Source: Berghia stephanieae (lineage: Eukaryota; Mollusca; Gastropoda; Nudibranchia; Aeolidiidae). From it: a stretch of DNA of 64,000 nt. Shown here piece after piece: positions 1 to 59,581 of this stretch (within the stretch, counting starts at the first letter, position 1; each line of letters opens with the position of its first letter). The notes under the pieces are model-generated. The model was not told the origin of the DNA, searched no databases, and saw only the letters and a list, made by a program, of their open reading frames with translations. The stretch is from the NCBI GenBank assembly GCA_034508935.3, contig CM067442.1, forward strand, positions 139,847,426 to 139,911,425. The letters are read 5' to 3'. The position numbers and the translations under genes are program-made.

Positions 1-850
1 TTTAACAGATGACATCCAATTTTTAATCCATTTATTTTTCAGTTTATGATTTTAAAAATATTATGTATATGAAAAAAAGTAGGTAAGAAACAGTACCCTG
101 ACAAAGCAGAAAGAAAAATTCAAGAAAAAAATATCTTTAAAAAATGCGCTCCAGTTGAGATTATGCTGATTTTTGGCAGGAATCTTCATTTGCTTGTATT
201 TTCCTTCATATTTTGTATAGCACTGTTTCATTTACACTTTTTCATATCTTTATCATACACCAGCGCCTGCTCCTAATCAGTCACTTTAATTTTTTACGTA
301 TCTTTCTGGGATTATTTTTCTATTTTGGCAAATGTAATATATTATGATAGTACTGAATAACCGTCTCAAACCATAAATATTTGGCATCAAGGGGCGACGG
401 ATCTCTCTGTGAATATTTGGACCATAATTATTGGGGAAAAACCTTTCGTCTGGTGAGAAAGCAAAACAATGGCAAATATGGAAAGATGTTTTTAAAAATA
501 TAGTGAATAATAATAATATTTTTATTTAACAATTTCGGCAAAATGAAGTAGAAATGAATCAGTAATTGAATCAATAATCCTTATTTTTTTCTTTTGAGGA
601 AGAAGAATAAAGGTGAAGAGACCATAAAAAGGACCGGAGAAAGGGAATCACACCGGAGAGGTTGATTCTATAAATAGATTATAATCTCCAACCCATCATT
701 ATTATATATCTTACAGCATTAAAATGTAATTAAAATGTCAAATTATTACTTTTAGGAAGTCAAAGCTATATTTTTAAAAAAAATTGACTAAAAAATACAA
801 ATGAAAAGGTTTATTTCTGAATTTGCATTCAAAACAGTTTGGAGTATCCC
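1..850. other. upstream AT-rich DNA, nothing recognised
   Basis: No homologous protein, repeat family or RNA gene recognised. Confidence 0.5.
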
Positions 851-859
851 TAAGAGATT

Positions 860-1210
860 ATCATAAATGATGGCGGTTTACCCCGTTTCGCGAAAAGAAA
901 GTCATGCTTGCTTACGATCGTTTTGTGGCTGCCAACCGAACGCGCCTCCTTTATTACGTTCGCCATTTTGGTATTGCCAAGGAACATTGCCACTGCGCAG
1001 TGACATGACTTGAGTAAACAAGCAAGGTTTACGACTGAAATTGTCAAAAATTCCCGTCAGGAATTCCGATGCACCAAAGCTCTGGCTGATGTTTGGTTCA
1101 TACCACATTGAATCGAATCGCTCGTCGGTAGGGTCTAGTGAAACGGTACTGAAAGTCCCGTTAATTTTGCTAAATTTTGACCTTGTTATGTCTCTAGAAA
1201 TATGCATTCT
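860..1210 (+). promoter_or_regulatory. candidate INO80 promoter region
   Basis: A CpG-richer island in AT-rich DNA. It holds CGCCATTTTGG at 961-971, which fits the YY1 consensus, and the palindrome CACTGCGCAGTG at 991-1002, which resembles an NRF1 half-site pair. Both are common near housekeeping-gene start sites. There is no TATA box or mapped start. Assignment to INO80, 4.1 kb upstream of the ATG, is inference. Confidence 0.35.
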
Positions 1211-1330
1211 TCCGACGTCTTATATAAGCTTTTTACAGCTCCATATTCAGTTTGAGGAGCTGGTCACAATTTCAGTTCTGTACCTCTTGGTAATTGCTGA
1301 ATTCTTACTCGCTGAGTGTAAGGAAGTTTG

Positions 1331-3018
1331 AAGATAATAATAATGAATTTGGACTAGGGACCTGGGACTTAGACAGACTGGTACGAAATGAATAAAACAA
1401 TCGATGCCATTTCTGAGAATTTCTCTACATCTCAGTCGCAGTTAAAGCATCAGTTTTGCACACAAATTATGAATGGTCTTTTGTCCCTCTACTGAGTCGG
1501 ACTCTCGCCTGTGAAATTGAAATATTTAATGAACGAGCACCAGTCTAAAAGTATAGAAAGTATAGACGAGAGACACGAGTGAGTCTGTGAGTGGAAAGCA
1601 TGTGGAATTTTGGTTTTGTTGGGGTTGTGATTCGTGACCACCGACCCCAAAATATTTCAGCCTCGGCTCACACTCACATCTCCTATTTTTAATTATTTTT
1701 GACATGATGATGATGGCATGGCATGGTTATTTATTATAACTTTTATTTAAAGGAAACATTTTGGGTTTTATTTATTTTAATGTTACAATGGAGTACGTCA
1801 TCAATATGGTTGTTTGCCAAGTTCAGTTTTATGATGTTTCTCATTTCATCATCCGACTTAGGTCGAAAAATAAGCACAGAAAATAATTTGTTATTGTTAT
1901 CCAATAGTGACTTGGCTAAGAGGTTTTTTTCTTAGAAGATAGTAGGTACCATCATCAGGTCAAAAATTGAGTTGAGGTTTAAAAACTGGATAAAATTTCT
2001 TTTAAAGTAATTAATTAGCCTTACATTCTTTTACATTTTACAATAGCCTTTCTCCCAATAAAGTTTTAAATGATAGCAGTAGCAGACATCGCTTTTCAAC
2101 ACGAGCAATGAGCAATGTCAGCTCTCTATTTAATATTTCAATGACTAATATGTCCCAGATGTTCTAATATTGCTCCGCCTTTTTTTATTGTCCTATATTG
2201 AATTTTATTTTGTATGAACAATCGATGCAACAAGTTTCCTTTGGTAATTTTTATCTCTCGTAATTTCGTGTAAAATGCATTTTTACATGTTTAGCAGCAA
2301 TCTAAGACTAAGATAATCTTTTTGTTCGCTCTGCTATTTGTTAGGATCAGTGGTGATAAAAAAAAATCAAAAGTGGTATGTGTTGTGATGAGTGAGTATA
2401 AATAGTCATTTTTTATTTGTAAATACAAATTTGTAAAATCTTGTTAAGTAATGGGAGCGATCTTTATTCATGTTTTCGTCCAACCTAGTCATCGATCACA
2501 TGTAGGTTGCTGTACAACGACTGGACATTTCTCAATAAATATAAACACACTGCTGTATTTATATGAAAATGTAAACATACCCATGAGTCACACTGAGCAA
2601 AATGACCAATTGTGATGTTGGATGTTTCTTAAACTGTGAACACATTTCACTATGTGGGTCATTTTGAGCACACATTGCAATGTGACCAATGACCTCGAGC
2701 ACATGAAAGGCTAATAATATCCCCATTGGTATATATAGTAGTAATAACAATTATTATTATTGTTTATTATTGATCACTATTATTATTATTAGCAGTGGTA
2801 TAGTATGTCTATAACCATTTTCATTTGTATTTGTGAACGAAGCAATGGTTTAAAGTTTAAAAAGTATCTTTGCAAACATTTCAGCACTTAGTTTTTTCTT
2901 TGGTTTGTTTTTGCAGCAATTGCTCATGTTGACTTTAATTTCTTTGGGTCATTCTTTAGTAATTGAACATACCTTGCAAATGTACTAAATATTTTATCAT
3001 TCCTTTTTCACTTAACAG
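1331..3018. other. upstream or 5' intron sequence, nothing firm
   Basis: AT-rich and without credible coding. Short AT-rich inverted segments near 2580-2700 were not pursued. Confidence 0.4.
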
Positions 3019-3057
3019 ATGGATGAAATGTAATTGTAGCTTCAAGATGTCATAAAG
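3019..3057 (+). other. INO80: candidate non-coding 5' UTR exon
   Basis: A pyrimidine-rich acceptor (ctttttcacttaacag) and a good donor (aaag followed by gtacgt) bracket 39 nt. These contain a short upstream ORF starting ATGGATGAAATGTAA. The first coding exon begins with its own acceptor (cacag before 5299), so at least one upstream exon must exist. This is the best-looking candidate by eye, unproven. Confidence 0.35.
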
Positions 3058-3257
3058 GTACGTGGATTGGTATTATTTTTACATTATTGGTCAAACAATT
3101 TAAATCATTGCACTACACCACTCATTATAATTATATTTATTTAGACATCATAAATTAAGGTGTAACTCTTTATATTTAAAAAACATTGAGTATAAATTCA
3201 TTTTGCAGTGTTCTTAAACAGAATTTTTATGATCTCAAAAGATCTCTACCCTCTTTT

Positions 3258-3764
3258 GGCAGGGAGGTACATGCTGTGTCTTCTATCCCCCCATACCCGT
3301 TTTCCAATTGTTTCCTGTCATTGTCTTGGAATGAGATTACTTAGTTTTGTCCTGATCCTTACCGGAGTTCCTTGGCTGGGAGGGAAACAGTTGAATGTGT
3401 AGTTATAGTTTTGGGAGATGATTTTTTTTCCTTGTAAATCATCTCTCTGTTATGCATTGTATTCTGTTTAGTTTACATATTATATTATATGATTGGTAAA
3501 CATTTGAGTGTATTCCTCTTAGTTGGGACCTGTGCTTGTGTCTGGATGAGACTTTTAGATGATCTCAAACTAGGTACTTGGATAGTGTGCTCTTGGAATC
3601 TACATCTGTTCCCTATTTGAACCAATTCCCCTTTGTCTTACCTTTTCTTTTGTGCTTTAATTGTAATTCTAGAACTTTTTACTATCCCATTTTCTTCCTT
3701 TTTACTAGCGCTGATATAACCTAAATGTGTTGCAAGCGCCCTAAAACCCTTAAAAACAAAACAA
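3258..3764 (+). mobile_element. 540-bp retroposon copy A, 5'-truncated
   Basis: Starts within the head of the consensus (at ggcagggaggtac) and runs to the A-rich tail. A 13-bp duplication, tctaccctctttt, flanks it at 3245-3257 and 3765-3777, the pattern of target-primed reverse transcription. 5' truncation with a long TSD argues against a DNA transposon. Confidence 0.85.
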
Positions 3765-3921
3765 TCTACCCTCTTTTGAGAATCCCATCATCCTTTTTTT
3801 TTACTAACTCTAAGATTACTTTAAAATGTCGCTTGTAACTAAAATCACCTAATGTTACAGGGGGAATTCCTGATATTTGTTCGTATTCACCAATTTCCTC
3901 AGGATTAAGCACAATCTCTGT

Positions 3922-5020
3922 TTTGACCTCTTCTTACCATAGATCACTGGAATGATTCTATCTCTGTTTTGACCTCTTACCATAGATCACTGGAATGATT
4001 CAATCTTGTTTGACCTCTTACCATAGATCACTGAAAGATTAATCTCTGTTTTGACCTCTTACCATAATCACCTGGAATGTCAATCTCTGTTTTGACTCTT
4101 CTTACCATAATCACTGAATGTTCAATTCCTGTTTTGACCTCTACCATAGATCCACTGGAAGATCAATCTCTGTTTTGACCTCTTACCATAGATCACTGGA
4201 ATGATTCAATCTCTGTTTTGACCTCTTACCATAGATCACTGGAATGATTCTATCTCTGTTTTGACCTCTTACCATAGATCACTGGAATGATTCTATCTCT
4301 GTTTTGACCCTCTTACCATAGATCACTGGAATGATTCTATCTCTGTTTTGACCTCTTACCATAGATCACTGGAATGGTTCTATCTCTGTTTTGACCTCTT
4401 ACCATAGATCACTGGAATGATTCTATCTCTGTTTTGACCTCTTTTTACCATAGATCACTGGAATGATTCTATCTCTGTTTTGACCTTTACCATAGATCAC
4501 TGGAATGATTCTATCTCTGTTTTGACCCTTTACCATAGATCACTGGAATGATTCTATCTCTGTTTTGACCTTTACCATAGATCACTGGAATGATTCTATC
4601 TCTGTTTTGACCTCTTACCATAGATCACTGGAATGATTCTATCTCTGTTTTGACCTCTTTACCATAGATCACTGGAATGATTCTATCTCTGTTTTGACCC
4701 TTTACCATAGATCACTGGAATGATTCTATCTCTGTTTTGACCTCTTACCATAGATCACTGGAATGATTCTATCTCTGTTTTGACCTCTTTACCATAGATC
4801 ACTGGAATGATTCTATCTCTGTTTTGACCTCTTACCATAGATCACTGGAATGGTTCTATCTCTGTTTTGACCTTTTACCATAGATCACTGGAATGATTCT
4901 ATCTCTGTTTTGACCCTTTTACCATAGATCACTGGAATGATTCTATCTCTGTTTTGACCTTTTACCATAGATCACTGGAATGATTCTATCTCTGTTTTGA
5001 CCTTTACCATAGATCACTGA
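3922..5020 (+). repeat. 43-bp minisatellite, about 25 units
   Basis: Unit contains atctctgttttgacctctt followed by accatagatcactggaatga. Early units (to about 4150) are ragged and later ones nearly identical. It ends about 280 bp before exon 1. Confidence 0.95.
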
Positions 5021-5308
5021 AATGCTTTGATTTGTCAGATAATATGATCAATAGTTGTCATGAAAGTAGGTAATATTCATAGATGGTGAGATGGCCAAGT
5101 AGATAAGTCATGGCATTTCCGCCTGGAGACTGGAGACCCCTATGGATGAATAGTGGGAACTGTATATTATTTTTTTAAAATTTTAAATCTCCATAGATAG
5201 TAAAGTTATTTTCTCCAGTTCAAATCAAACATATTGACAGGAGGACATGTTTTGCGCATCATAAACTTATTATCTTGAAATTTTGAAATTTTCCACAGAA
5301 TTGTGATC

Positions 5309-52768
<47,460 letters not shown>

Positions 52769-52916
52769 TGAAAAGTGCCATAATTAGCTCTACTACTCTA
52801 TAAATATCCAGTTTTTCTTGTTTTTTTGTTGTTTTTTTTTTCACATCATCTTTCATTGCCTCATGAACTGATCTGCCACTTTGATTTATGTTGAAATATA
52901 ACACTTTTAATTCCGC

Positions 52917-52936
52917 GGGGGGGGGGGGGGGGGGGG
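52917..52936 (+). repeat. poly-G run
   Basis: An uninterrupted run of about 20 G in the 3' UTR. Similar G or C runs of 13-20 nt occur near 6450, 6977, 9167, 51421, 54739, 55825, 60305 and 61512. Confidence 0.9.
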
Positions 52937-52984
52937 TGTTTCTAGTTTTTTGCCAAACTGTGTTGCTTTTTTTTTTTTTTCTCT

Positions 52985-53860
52985 CCAAGGACATCCAGGG
53001 AATTTATTAACATTTTATTCAAAAATGAAATTGTAACCAAATGGGGAATGAGATTAGCAGAAGAGTAGCGTCCCTTGATTGGACGTCACCCATAGTCTGT
53101 GACGTCACCCATAGTCTCTTCCTTTAATCTCATTCCCTATTGAGATTTAGCAGAAGAGTAGCGTCCCTTGATTGGACGTCACCCATAGTCTCTTCCTTTA
53201 ATCTCATTCCCTATTGAGATTTAGCAGAAGAGTAGCGTCCCTTGATTGGACGTCACCCATAGTCCTCTTCCTTTAATCTCATTCCCTATTGAGATTTAGC
53301 AGAAGAGTAGCGTCCCTTGATTGGACGTCACCCATAGTCTCTTCCTTTAATCTCATTCCCTATTGAGATTTAGCAGAAGAGTAGCGTCCCTTGATTGGAC
53401 GTCACCCATAGTCTCTTCCTTTAATCTCATTCCCTATTGAGATTTAGCAGAAGAGTAGCGTCCCTTGATTGGACGTCACCCATAGTCTCTTCCTTTTATC
53501 TCATTCCCTATTGATGCACTCTATGTTCGCTCTAAAGCATTTAAAGTGGTAACTTGTTTTTAAAAGCTTAATACAAATAATGGATTGGGTTTGATTGTTC
53601 CCTGTTTGTTTTTGGAAAGGGGAGAGGGAGTCGTGGAATTGCTTTTTTATTTTTCAAGGACGTCCAGCGAATTTATGAACATTTTATTCAAAAATGAACT
53701 TGTAACCAAATTGATGCACTATGTGTTCGCTCTAAAGCATTTAAAGTGATAACTTGTCCTTGTTTTTTAAACAAATGATACAAATAGCAGTTTAGGTTTG
53801 ATTGTTCCTTGTTTTTTGGGTTTTCTTTTGGAAAGGGGAGAGGGAGTCGTGGAATTTTGA
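52985..53860 (+). repeat. tandem duplication of about 200 bp, first copy carrying a MITE
   Basis: Copy 1 is 52985-53042 plus 53512-53640 and copy 2 is 53650-53860. Both carry tttattcaaaaatgaa, gttcgctctaaagcatttaa and ggaaaggggagagggagtcg. Copy 2 lacks the MITE and so shows the empty site accaaattgatgcac. Confidence 0.88.
53043..53509. mobile_element. AGGGAATGAG MITE copy 4 expanded into a 74-bp tandem array
   Basis: One end unit is followed by five more, with starts at 53148, 53222, 53297, 53371 and 53445 (period 74-75). Each contains gcgtcccttgattggacgtc and ends tctcattccctattgag. The outer ends are MITE termini with AT duplications at 53041-53042 and 53510-53511. Confidence 0.9.
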
Positions 53861-54198
53861 TTTCGAGAAATGATATTCCACTTTCATTGTTCATCTCATG
53901 TTGCAAGGGGCTGCATAAAACTATTCTTGGATACTCATGATTAAAGAAATTAGTATAAACATTAAAAAATCATTCTCATGTATCTGTTTTGAAGCGTAGC
54001 ATGAAGCTGTTTGGCTGAGTAGTTTTTGTTTTTATGAGCTGTGTATTATTGTCAACATTTTGATTGCGATTTTATGAAATGTAACACATGGACTATAAAC
54101 TGTCTTTGAAGTGAATGTAGTGAATGTGTTGATGATAACATTTGAGGATTTTATAACTTATCTCATGTTTGTAGATGACAAATTAGTTGTGAATTATT

Positions 54199-54488
54199 TT
54201 AACTCTCTCTCCTTACCGAACATTTTTAGGATTTTTCCAAAATGTCATAACTATTCAACATAAAAATTGATTTATTTACACTTTAACTCAGAAGCAAAAA
54301 GAACATACTTTACTTAATTTTGTGCAGACAAACAAGCTTTACAAAACAGCATCAAGTTCTAATTTTATAACAAAGATTTTTTTCTCCAAATTTTGTGATT
54401 TATTACAAAATAGATATGAAAAAGAAAAATGTTCATTCAATCAAAACGAATGTGACAATTTTCCTGAAGTTGGTAAGGAGAGGGTTAA
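54199..54488. mobile_element. TTAA-bounded inverted-repeat element 3 (290 bp)
   Basis: ttaactctctctccttaccg at the left, ggtaaggagagggttaa at the right. No coding. Confidence 0.7.
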
Positions 54489-55416
54489 GGCAGATAGTAT
54501 TTGTGAAATCCTGTTGTTTTTTTTTATTTTGAGAAGTTGAAGAGCACATCAAATTCTTTGCACCCCAATAAGGATAGGAAGTACATATTTTAGAATATAT
54601 TCACACTTGCTACAATTTGTTTGTTTTCTATTTAAAAAAAAATTGGTAGATTGATTTCAATGTCGGATATGATTATGAAATGATAGTTTTATTTTGTACC
54701 CTGAAAATTGTTTACTTTGCGCTTATCATCGTCTCAACCCCCCCCCCCCCCCCCTGCCCCCTCCCCCGTGTACCTCTTTCTAACATGAATTGTCAACTTA
54801 TTCCAGTTCTATAGTTTGTACCTTTATGTCGTGTGGACCTCAGATTCAACTACTTCATTTAATAATTAAAACCTTGTGTTTGAGATTTGACTGTCAGTCT
54901 CAAAAACCTCTACTTAAAGCAAAAAATTGGACGTCACAAACATTGAATAAAAATAAAAATATGAGGATAAATATAAAAATTAGACTGCGTAAACAGGAAA
55001 CAGTTTAAGAGTGGTAGTGTCAAACCATGTAAACAGGAAACAGGGAGTGGTAATGAGGAAACAGAGAGTGGTAATGTTAGACCATGTAAACAGGAAAGTT
55101 TAGAGTGAAGTGTAGTAGTTTACAGTATTGAAATATTGTCAACAATGACAAAAAGAATATATTGACAATGTATTGAATTTAAAAAAAAAAAATTTTCATC
55201 GAAATCTGGCTTAACGTTTATGAAATATTCCAAAGTCACCACATAAAAAAAGATATTCTCAAAACTCTCACTTTAAGAGAGAATTTCTTCTTTAAAATTA
55301 AATGTAGAATTTTTGCTACCCACTAACTTGTTTTGGTAATAAAAAACCTGTATTTGAAAGAATGCAGTATTTGTGTAGGGGTTAGCATGTTTGTCTTTAT
55401 GAAATATGAATATAAT
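54489..55416. other. downstream flank
   Basis: C run at 54739-54755 and short direct repeats of ccatgtaaacaggaaa and gagtggtaatg at 54990-55110. No gene seen. Confidence 0.5.
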
Positions 55417-55652
55417 AGGGAATGAGATTAGCGGAAGATTAGCGTCCCTTGATTGGACGTCACCCATAGTCTGTGACGTCACCGGTGGTGGAAAAGTTAT
55501 TAGAGAGAGAACGTCATGTTGGTTGTGCTCATGCGTCTCTCGTCCTCCCTTCCGGTGAAAGCGGCTTGAGACACTTCAAAACCAAATTGACGTTCTCTCT
55601 GTAAGGTGACGTCCAATCAAGGGACGCTACTCTTCCGCTAATCTCATTCCCT
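55417..55652. mobile_element. AGGGAATGAG MITE copy 5 (236 bp)
   Basis: Full copy, same length as copy 1, AT at 55415-55416 and 55653-55654. Confidence 0.92.
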
Positions 55653-56245
55653 ATACTTCTCATTTTTATTTTTCTCCTTCATTCGCCTTCATTTTGTCTA
55701 TGTTTGAATGTCTAGTTGGTAAAAATGAACGCAGTGACAAAATTTACCTTAAAACTTTTCCTCCTCATTATACGTTTGCTGAACTGCCAATTATGCGTCA
55801 AAAAGGTGTATTACTACACTTCCCCCCCCCCCCCCCCCCCCATCAAATTACACATTTATGCTTTTTTATTCCACATTTTTTTTTCAGTCAGAATTACAAC
55901 TTTCCTTCGCCAGGGCTTGGCAGCTCTGGGTTTGTTTTACACAAAGAAGTCACAAGACATGTTGCATTTTGATAAGGTTTTCTCATTCAGATATTGTTCT
56001 CGTCAAGGTTGAGGTTTTTATCTCAAATTATACTAAAGCATAAAATTATTTTTTATTTACTGTTTTTTTTTTTTTTTTCATCTACGATGATTAGCTGCAA
56101 TGTGATCTCTGTATATATTTATATCATAGTCATAGTGTGATATAAATGATACAAAAAAAAAAAAAAATATGCAGCATATCCTATTTATGAATGGAGGTTG
56201 TGAATGACACAGAAGCATGCACTGTAGATGAAATGTTAATATAAT

Positions 56246-56280
<35 letters not shown>

Positions 56281-56394
56281 ATATTTTTTTCCTAAAATAT
56301 GCATCGATTAAGATGGTCTTCGGCTTTCAAAGAGGTGTCAAATTATAGACATTTAACGAGTTAAGTATCAGCTTAGTTTATCACAATTTGAATT
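55653..56394. other. downstream flank
   Basis: C run near 55825, T and A runs, and an (AT)n tract near 56250. No gene seen. Confidence 0.5.
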
Positions 56395-57440
56395 CTGGGT
56401 GGGATCCTGACCTCCCATAGTGGGCAGGGAGGTACATGCTGTGTCTTCTAACCCCCCATACCCGTTTTCCAATTGTTTCCTGTCGTCTTGGAATGAGATT
56501 ACTTGGTTTTGTCCTGACCCTGACTGGAATTCCTTGGCTGGGAGGGAAACAGTCGAATGTATAGTGTAGTTTTGGGAGATGATATTTTTTTTCCTTGTAA
56601 ATCATCTCTTTGTTATGCATTGTATTATGTTTAGTTTACATATTATATTATATGATTGGTAAACATTTGAGTGTATTCCTCTTAGTTGGGACCTGTGCTT
56701 GTGTCTGGATGAGACTTTTAGGTATCTCAAACTAAGTACTTTCGACGGTGTGCTCTTGGAATCTACATCTGTTCCCTATTTGAACCAATTCCCCTTTGTC
56801 TTACCTTTTCTTTTGTGGTTTAATTGTAATTCTAGAACTTTTTACTATCCCATTTTCTTCCTTTTTACTGGCGCTGATATGACCTTCTGGGTGAGGCCTA
56901 AACCTAAGCAAGAGTACAATACTGGCGTCTTCTAATCATCTTTATTGTTTTCCCAACATGCATTTCTGTCTTTGTCTTGAATGGGATTATATATTGGTTT
57001 TTGTCTTGTTTGAGTACCTAGCTGGGAGGGAAAGATCAAATGATTATATTATTTGTTTTGGAGATGATATCCTTTTGTCCTGTAAATCACATCTGCTTAT
57101 GATTACATTTTTATTTTGAATGTAAAATTAAGCATTGAGTGTTTACCTCTTGTTGGATTTTGCGCTTGTGCTGGATGACGACTTTCAGGGTCTTCAAACA
57201 AGTACATGGGGGTACTCTGAATCTACATCTGATCCCTATTTGTTCTCAGTTCCCCTTTGTCTTACTTTTTCTTGGGTGCTTTAATTGTAATTCTAGAACT
57301 TTTTACTATCCCATTTTCTTCCTTTTTACTGGCGCTGATATAACCTGAATGTGTTGCAAGCGCCGTAAAACCCTTAAAAACAAACATGATATGACCTTAA
57401 TGTGTTGCAAGCGCCGTAAAACCCTTAAAAACAAAACATA
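56395..57440 (+). mobile_element. 540-bp retroposon copy K, split by copy L
   Basis: 56395-56886 and 57399-57440. The break is in the 3' hairpin loop, marked by the duplication tgatatgacctt. Confidence 0.9.
56887..57386 (+). mobile_element. 540-bp retroposon copy L, nested in K
   Basis: Head is diverged, tail is typical. tgatatgacctt at 56875-56886 and 57387-57398. Confidence 0.85.
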
Positions 57441-57738
57441 AAACAAATAATTTGAATTAAGTGTTCTGGTCAAAAGAATAAAATCATTTCTTTTATGTCA
57501 ATTTACGGCCAAAAAAAACATGAATGCACCATGTTATCTTATGTTTTGAAAAATTGGATATAGAAGCTTGATAATATTTGTTGTTTTATGTCTTTTTTTT
57601 TTTATACTGTTGGTTTCTCTGAGAAAGATCACGAATGATTTATACTATTTATTTGCCATTTATGTAATAGCACCAGCCCCTGTCTGTCCAGAACACAGCA
57701 GTCTTGCCAACCAGTACGATTTCTCATATTTTAGTATT

Positions 57739-58588
57739 AAAAAAAAAAAAATTGAGCTTTTATATAGCGCAATATCCACTTAACGTGCTCAAAGCGCTTT
57801 ACAAGGGGTCCCTGGTCAACAGCAACATTTAACATGTAGGACAAGAGATGACGCCTGTTAGGCGATATTACAATTTTTCGGACAAAGACAACGCTGTTAA
57901 CTGGGTGGGGATCCTGACCTCCCATAGTGGGCAGGGGGGTACATACTGTGTCTTCTATCCCCTTATATCTGTTTTCCAACATGCTTTCTGTCTTTGTCTT
58001 GGCATGAGATTACTTGGTTTTGTCCTGGCCCTGGCCGGAGTCCTAGCTGGGAGGGAAACAGTCAAATGCATAATTATTGTTTGGGGAGATGATATTTTTT
58101 TCCTTGTAAATCATCTCTCTGTAATGTATTTTTTGTTATTTTTAATGTATAATTTAGGCATTTGAGTGTATTCCTCTTTGTTGGATTTTGTGTTTGTGTC
58201 CGAATGAGACTTATAGGTGATATCAAACTAGGTGCATTGGTGATATGCTCTTGGAATCTACATCTGATCCCTATTTGTTCTCAATTCCCCTTTGTCTTAC
58301 TTTTTCTTGGGTGCTTTAATTGTAATTCTAGAACTTTTTACTATCCCATTTTCTTCCTTTTTACTGGTGCTGATATAACCTAAATGTGTTGCAAGCGCCG
58401 TAAAACTCTTAAAAACAAAAACAAACAACGCTGTTAACTGCCAGGTACTCATTTTACACCTGAGTACAGTGAGAGAATGTGAGTAAAGAGTCTTTTCCAA
58501 GGACTCAACTATGCGTCGAGCGAGGCTCAAACCCAAGACCTTCCGATCCGAAAGCGAGTGTCATACCACTAGACCACATAGCCGCACA
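57739..58588 (-). mobile_element. tRNA-derived SINE T1, copy 4, split by a retroposon
   Basis: 3' part 57739-57903 and tRNA-like head 58428-58588 (A-box tctagtggtatgacac on the - strand). The interruption is retroposon copy M. The 3' end carries ctcaaagcgctttaca, a block common to many animal SINE tails. Confidence 0.88.
57901..58424 (+). mobile_element. 540-bp retroposon copy M, nested in SINE T1
   Basis: Duplication acaacgctgttaactg, up to 16 bp, at 57888-57903 and 58425-58440. The clearest retroposition signature in the window. Confidence 0.93.
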
Positions 58589-58786
58589 AGTAGGCTTTCA
58601 GGCCCAAAATATGTAAATATGGGATTGTACAAAATATGCTAAGTACAAAAGGTCTATCAACATGGAGAATAAAAGTGGAAGAGTTTTAGTAAGACTAAAT
58701 TGACTCCATCTTGCTGTGAATCTGAGTAGCCAATGGAATTACTGGGTTTTCCCTATAAATTTAGTGAATATGATTAAATTTGGATA

Positions 58787-59290
58787 CTGGGTGGGATTCC
58801 TGACCTCCCATAGTGGCCAGGGAGGTACTTACTGTGTCTTCTATACTCTTAAATGTATTTTCCAACATGCTTTCCGTCTTTGTCGTGGAATGAGATTACT
58901 TGGTTTTGTCCTGGCCCTGGCTGAGAGGGAAACAGTCAAATGTATAGTTAGTTTTCGGAGATGATTTTTTTTCCCTTGTAAATCATCTCTGTTATGTATT
59001 ATTATATTTGTTATTTTGAATGTCTAATTATAATGTAAGCATTTGAGTGTATTCCTCTTTGTTGGGTCTTGTGCTTGTGTCTGGATGAGACTTTTAGGTG
59101 ATCTCAAACTAAGTACATTGATGGTATGCTCTTGGATTCTACATCTGATCCCTATTTGTTCCCAGTTCCCCTTTGTCTTACTTTCTTTTGGGTGCTTTAA
59201 TTGTAAGTCAAGAACTTTTTACTATCCCATTTTTTTCCTCTTTACCTAAATGTGTTGCAAGCGCCGTAAAACCCTTAAAAACAAACAAAC
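58787..59290 (+). mobile_element. 540-bp retroposon copy N
   Basis: Duplication aaatttggata at 58776-58786 and 59291-59301. The 3' hairpin 5' arm is deleted and the tail is aaacaaacaaac. Confidence 0.92.
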
Positions 59291-59581
59291 AAATTTGGAT
59301 AGTTAGTTGGTAATGTTGAAAATATGTTTTTTTTTAAGGGGAAAAATATGAGAAGATCAGGCTAAATATTTTGGAAAATCTGATAAATCATTTTTAAATG
59401 GTTGATGTTGATTGGCAATTCTGACACAGCAAATCCTGTACATTTGATGTTTTACAGCACAGGAAGGACCATGACTACTTTGCCTGTCATCAAATAAGAC
59501 TAAAAAAATTATTTTTTTTTAGAATTTTGGACGTCACAAACATTGAATAAAAATTTTGGCCAGAAAGCTTTTACTTCAAAT

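Larger units (their letters stand above)
52769..54198 (+). other. probable INO80 3' UTR and downstream flank
   Basis: No coding signal. It holds a poly-G run, a duplicated segment of about 200 bp interrupted by a MITE array, then unrepeated AT-rich sequence. ATTAAA occurs near 53941 and 53957, and AATAAA near 54945. The real poly(A) site cannot be told. Confidence 0.5.

Noticed and set aside
1041-1331. 96-codon frame near the candidate promoter
   Set aside because: No homology, overlapping open frames on the other strand, and codon content typical of AT-rich non-coding DNA.
3922-5020. CRISPR-like array of 43-bp repeats
   Set aside because: Units are contiguous with no unique spacers, and the DNA is animal nuclear. 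It is a minisatellite. The same holds for 34437-35696.
54322-54540. 72-codon frame after the 3' UTR as a small gene
   Set aside because: It overlaps a TTAA-bounded inverted-repeat element and has no recognisable protein family.
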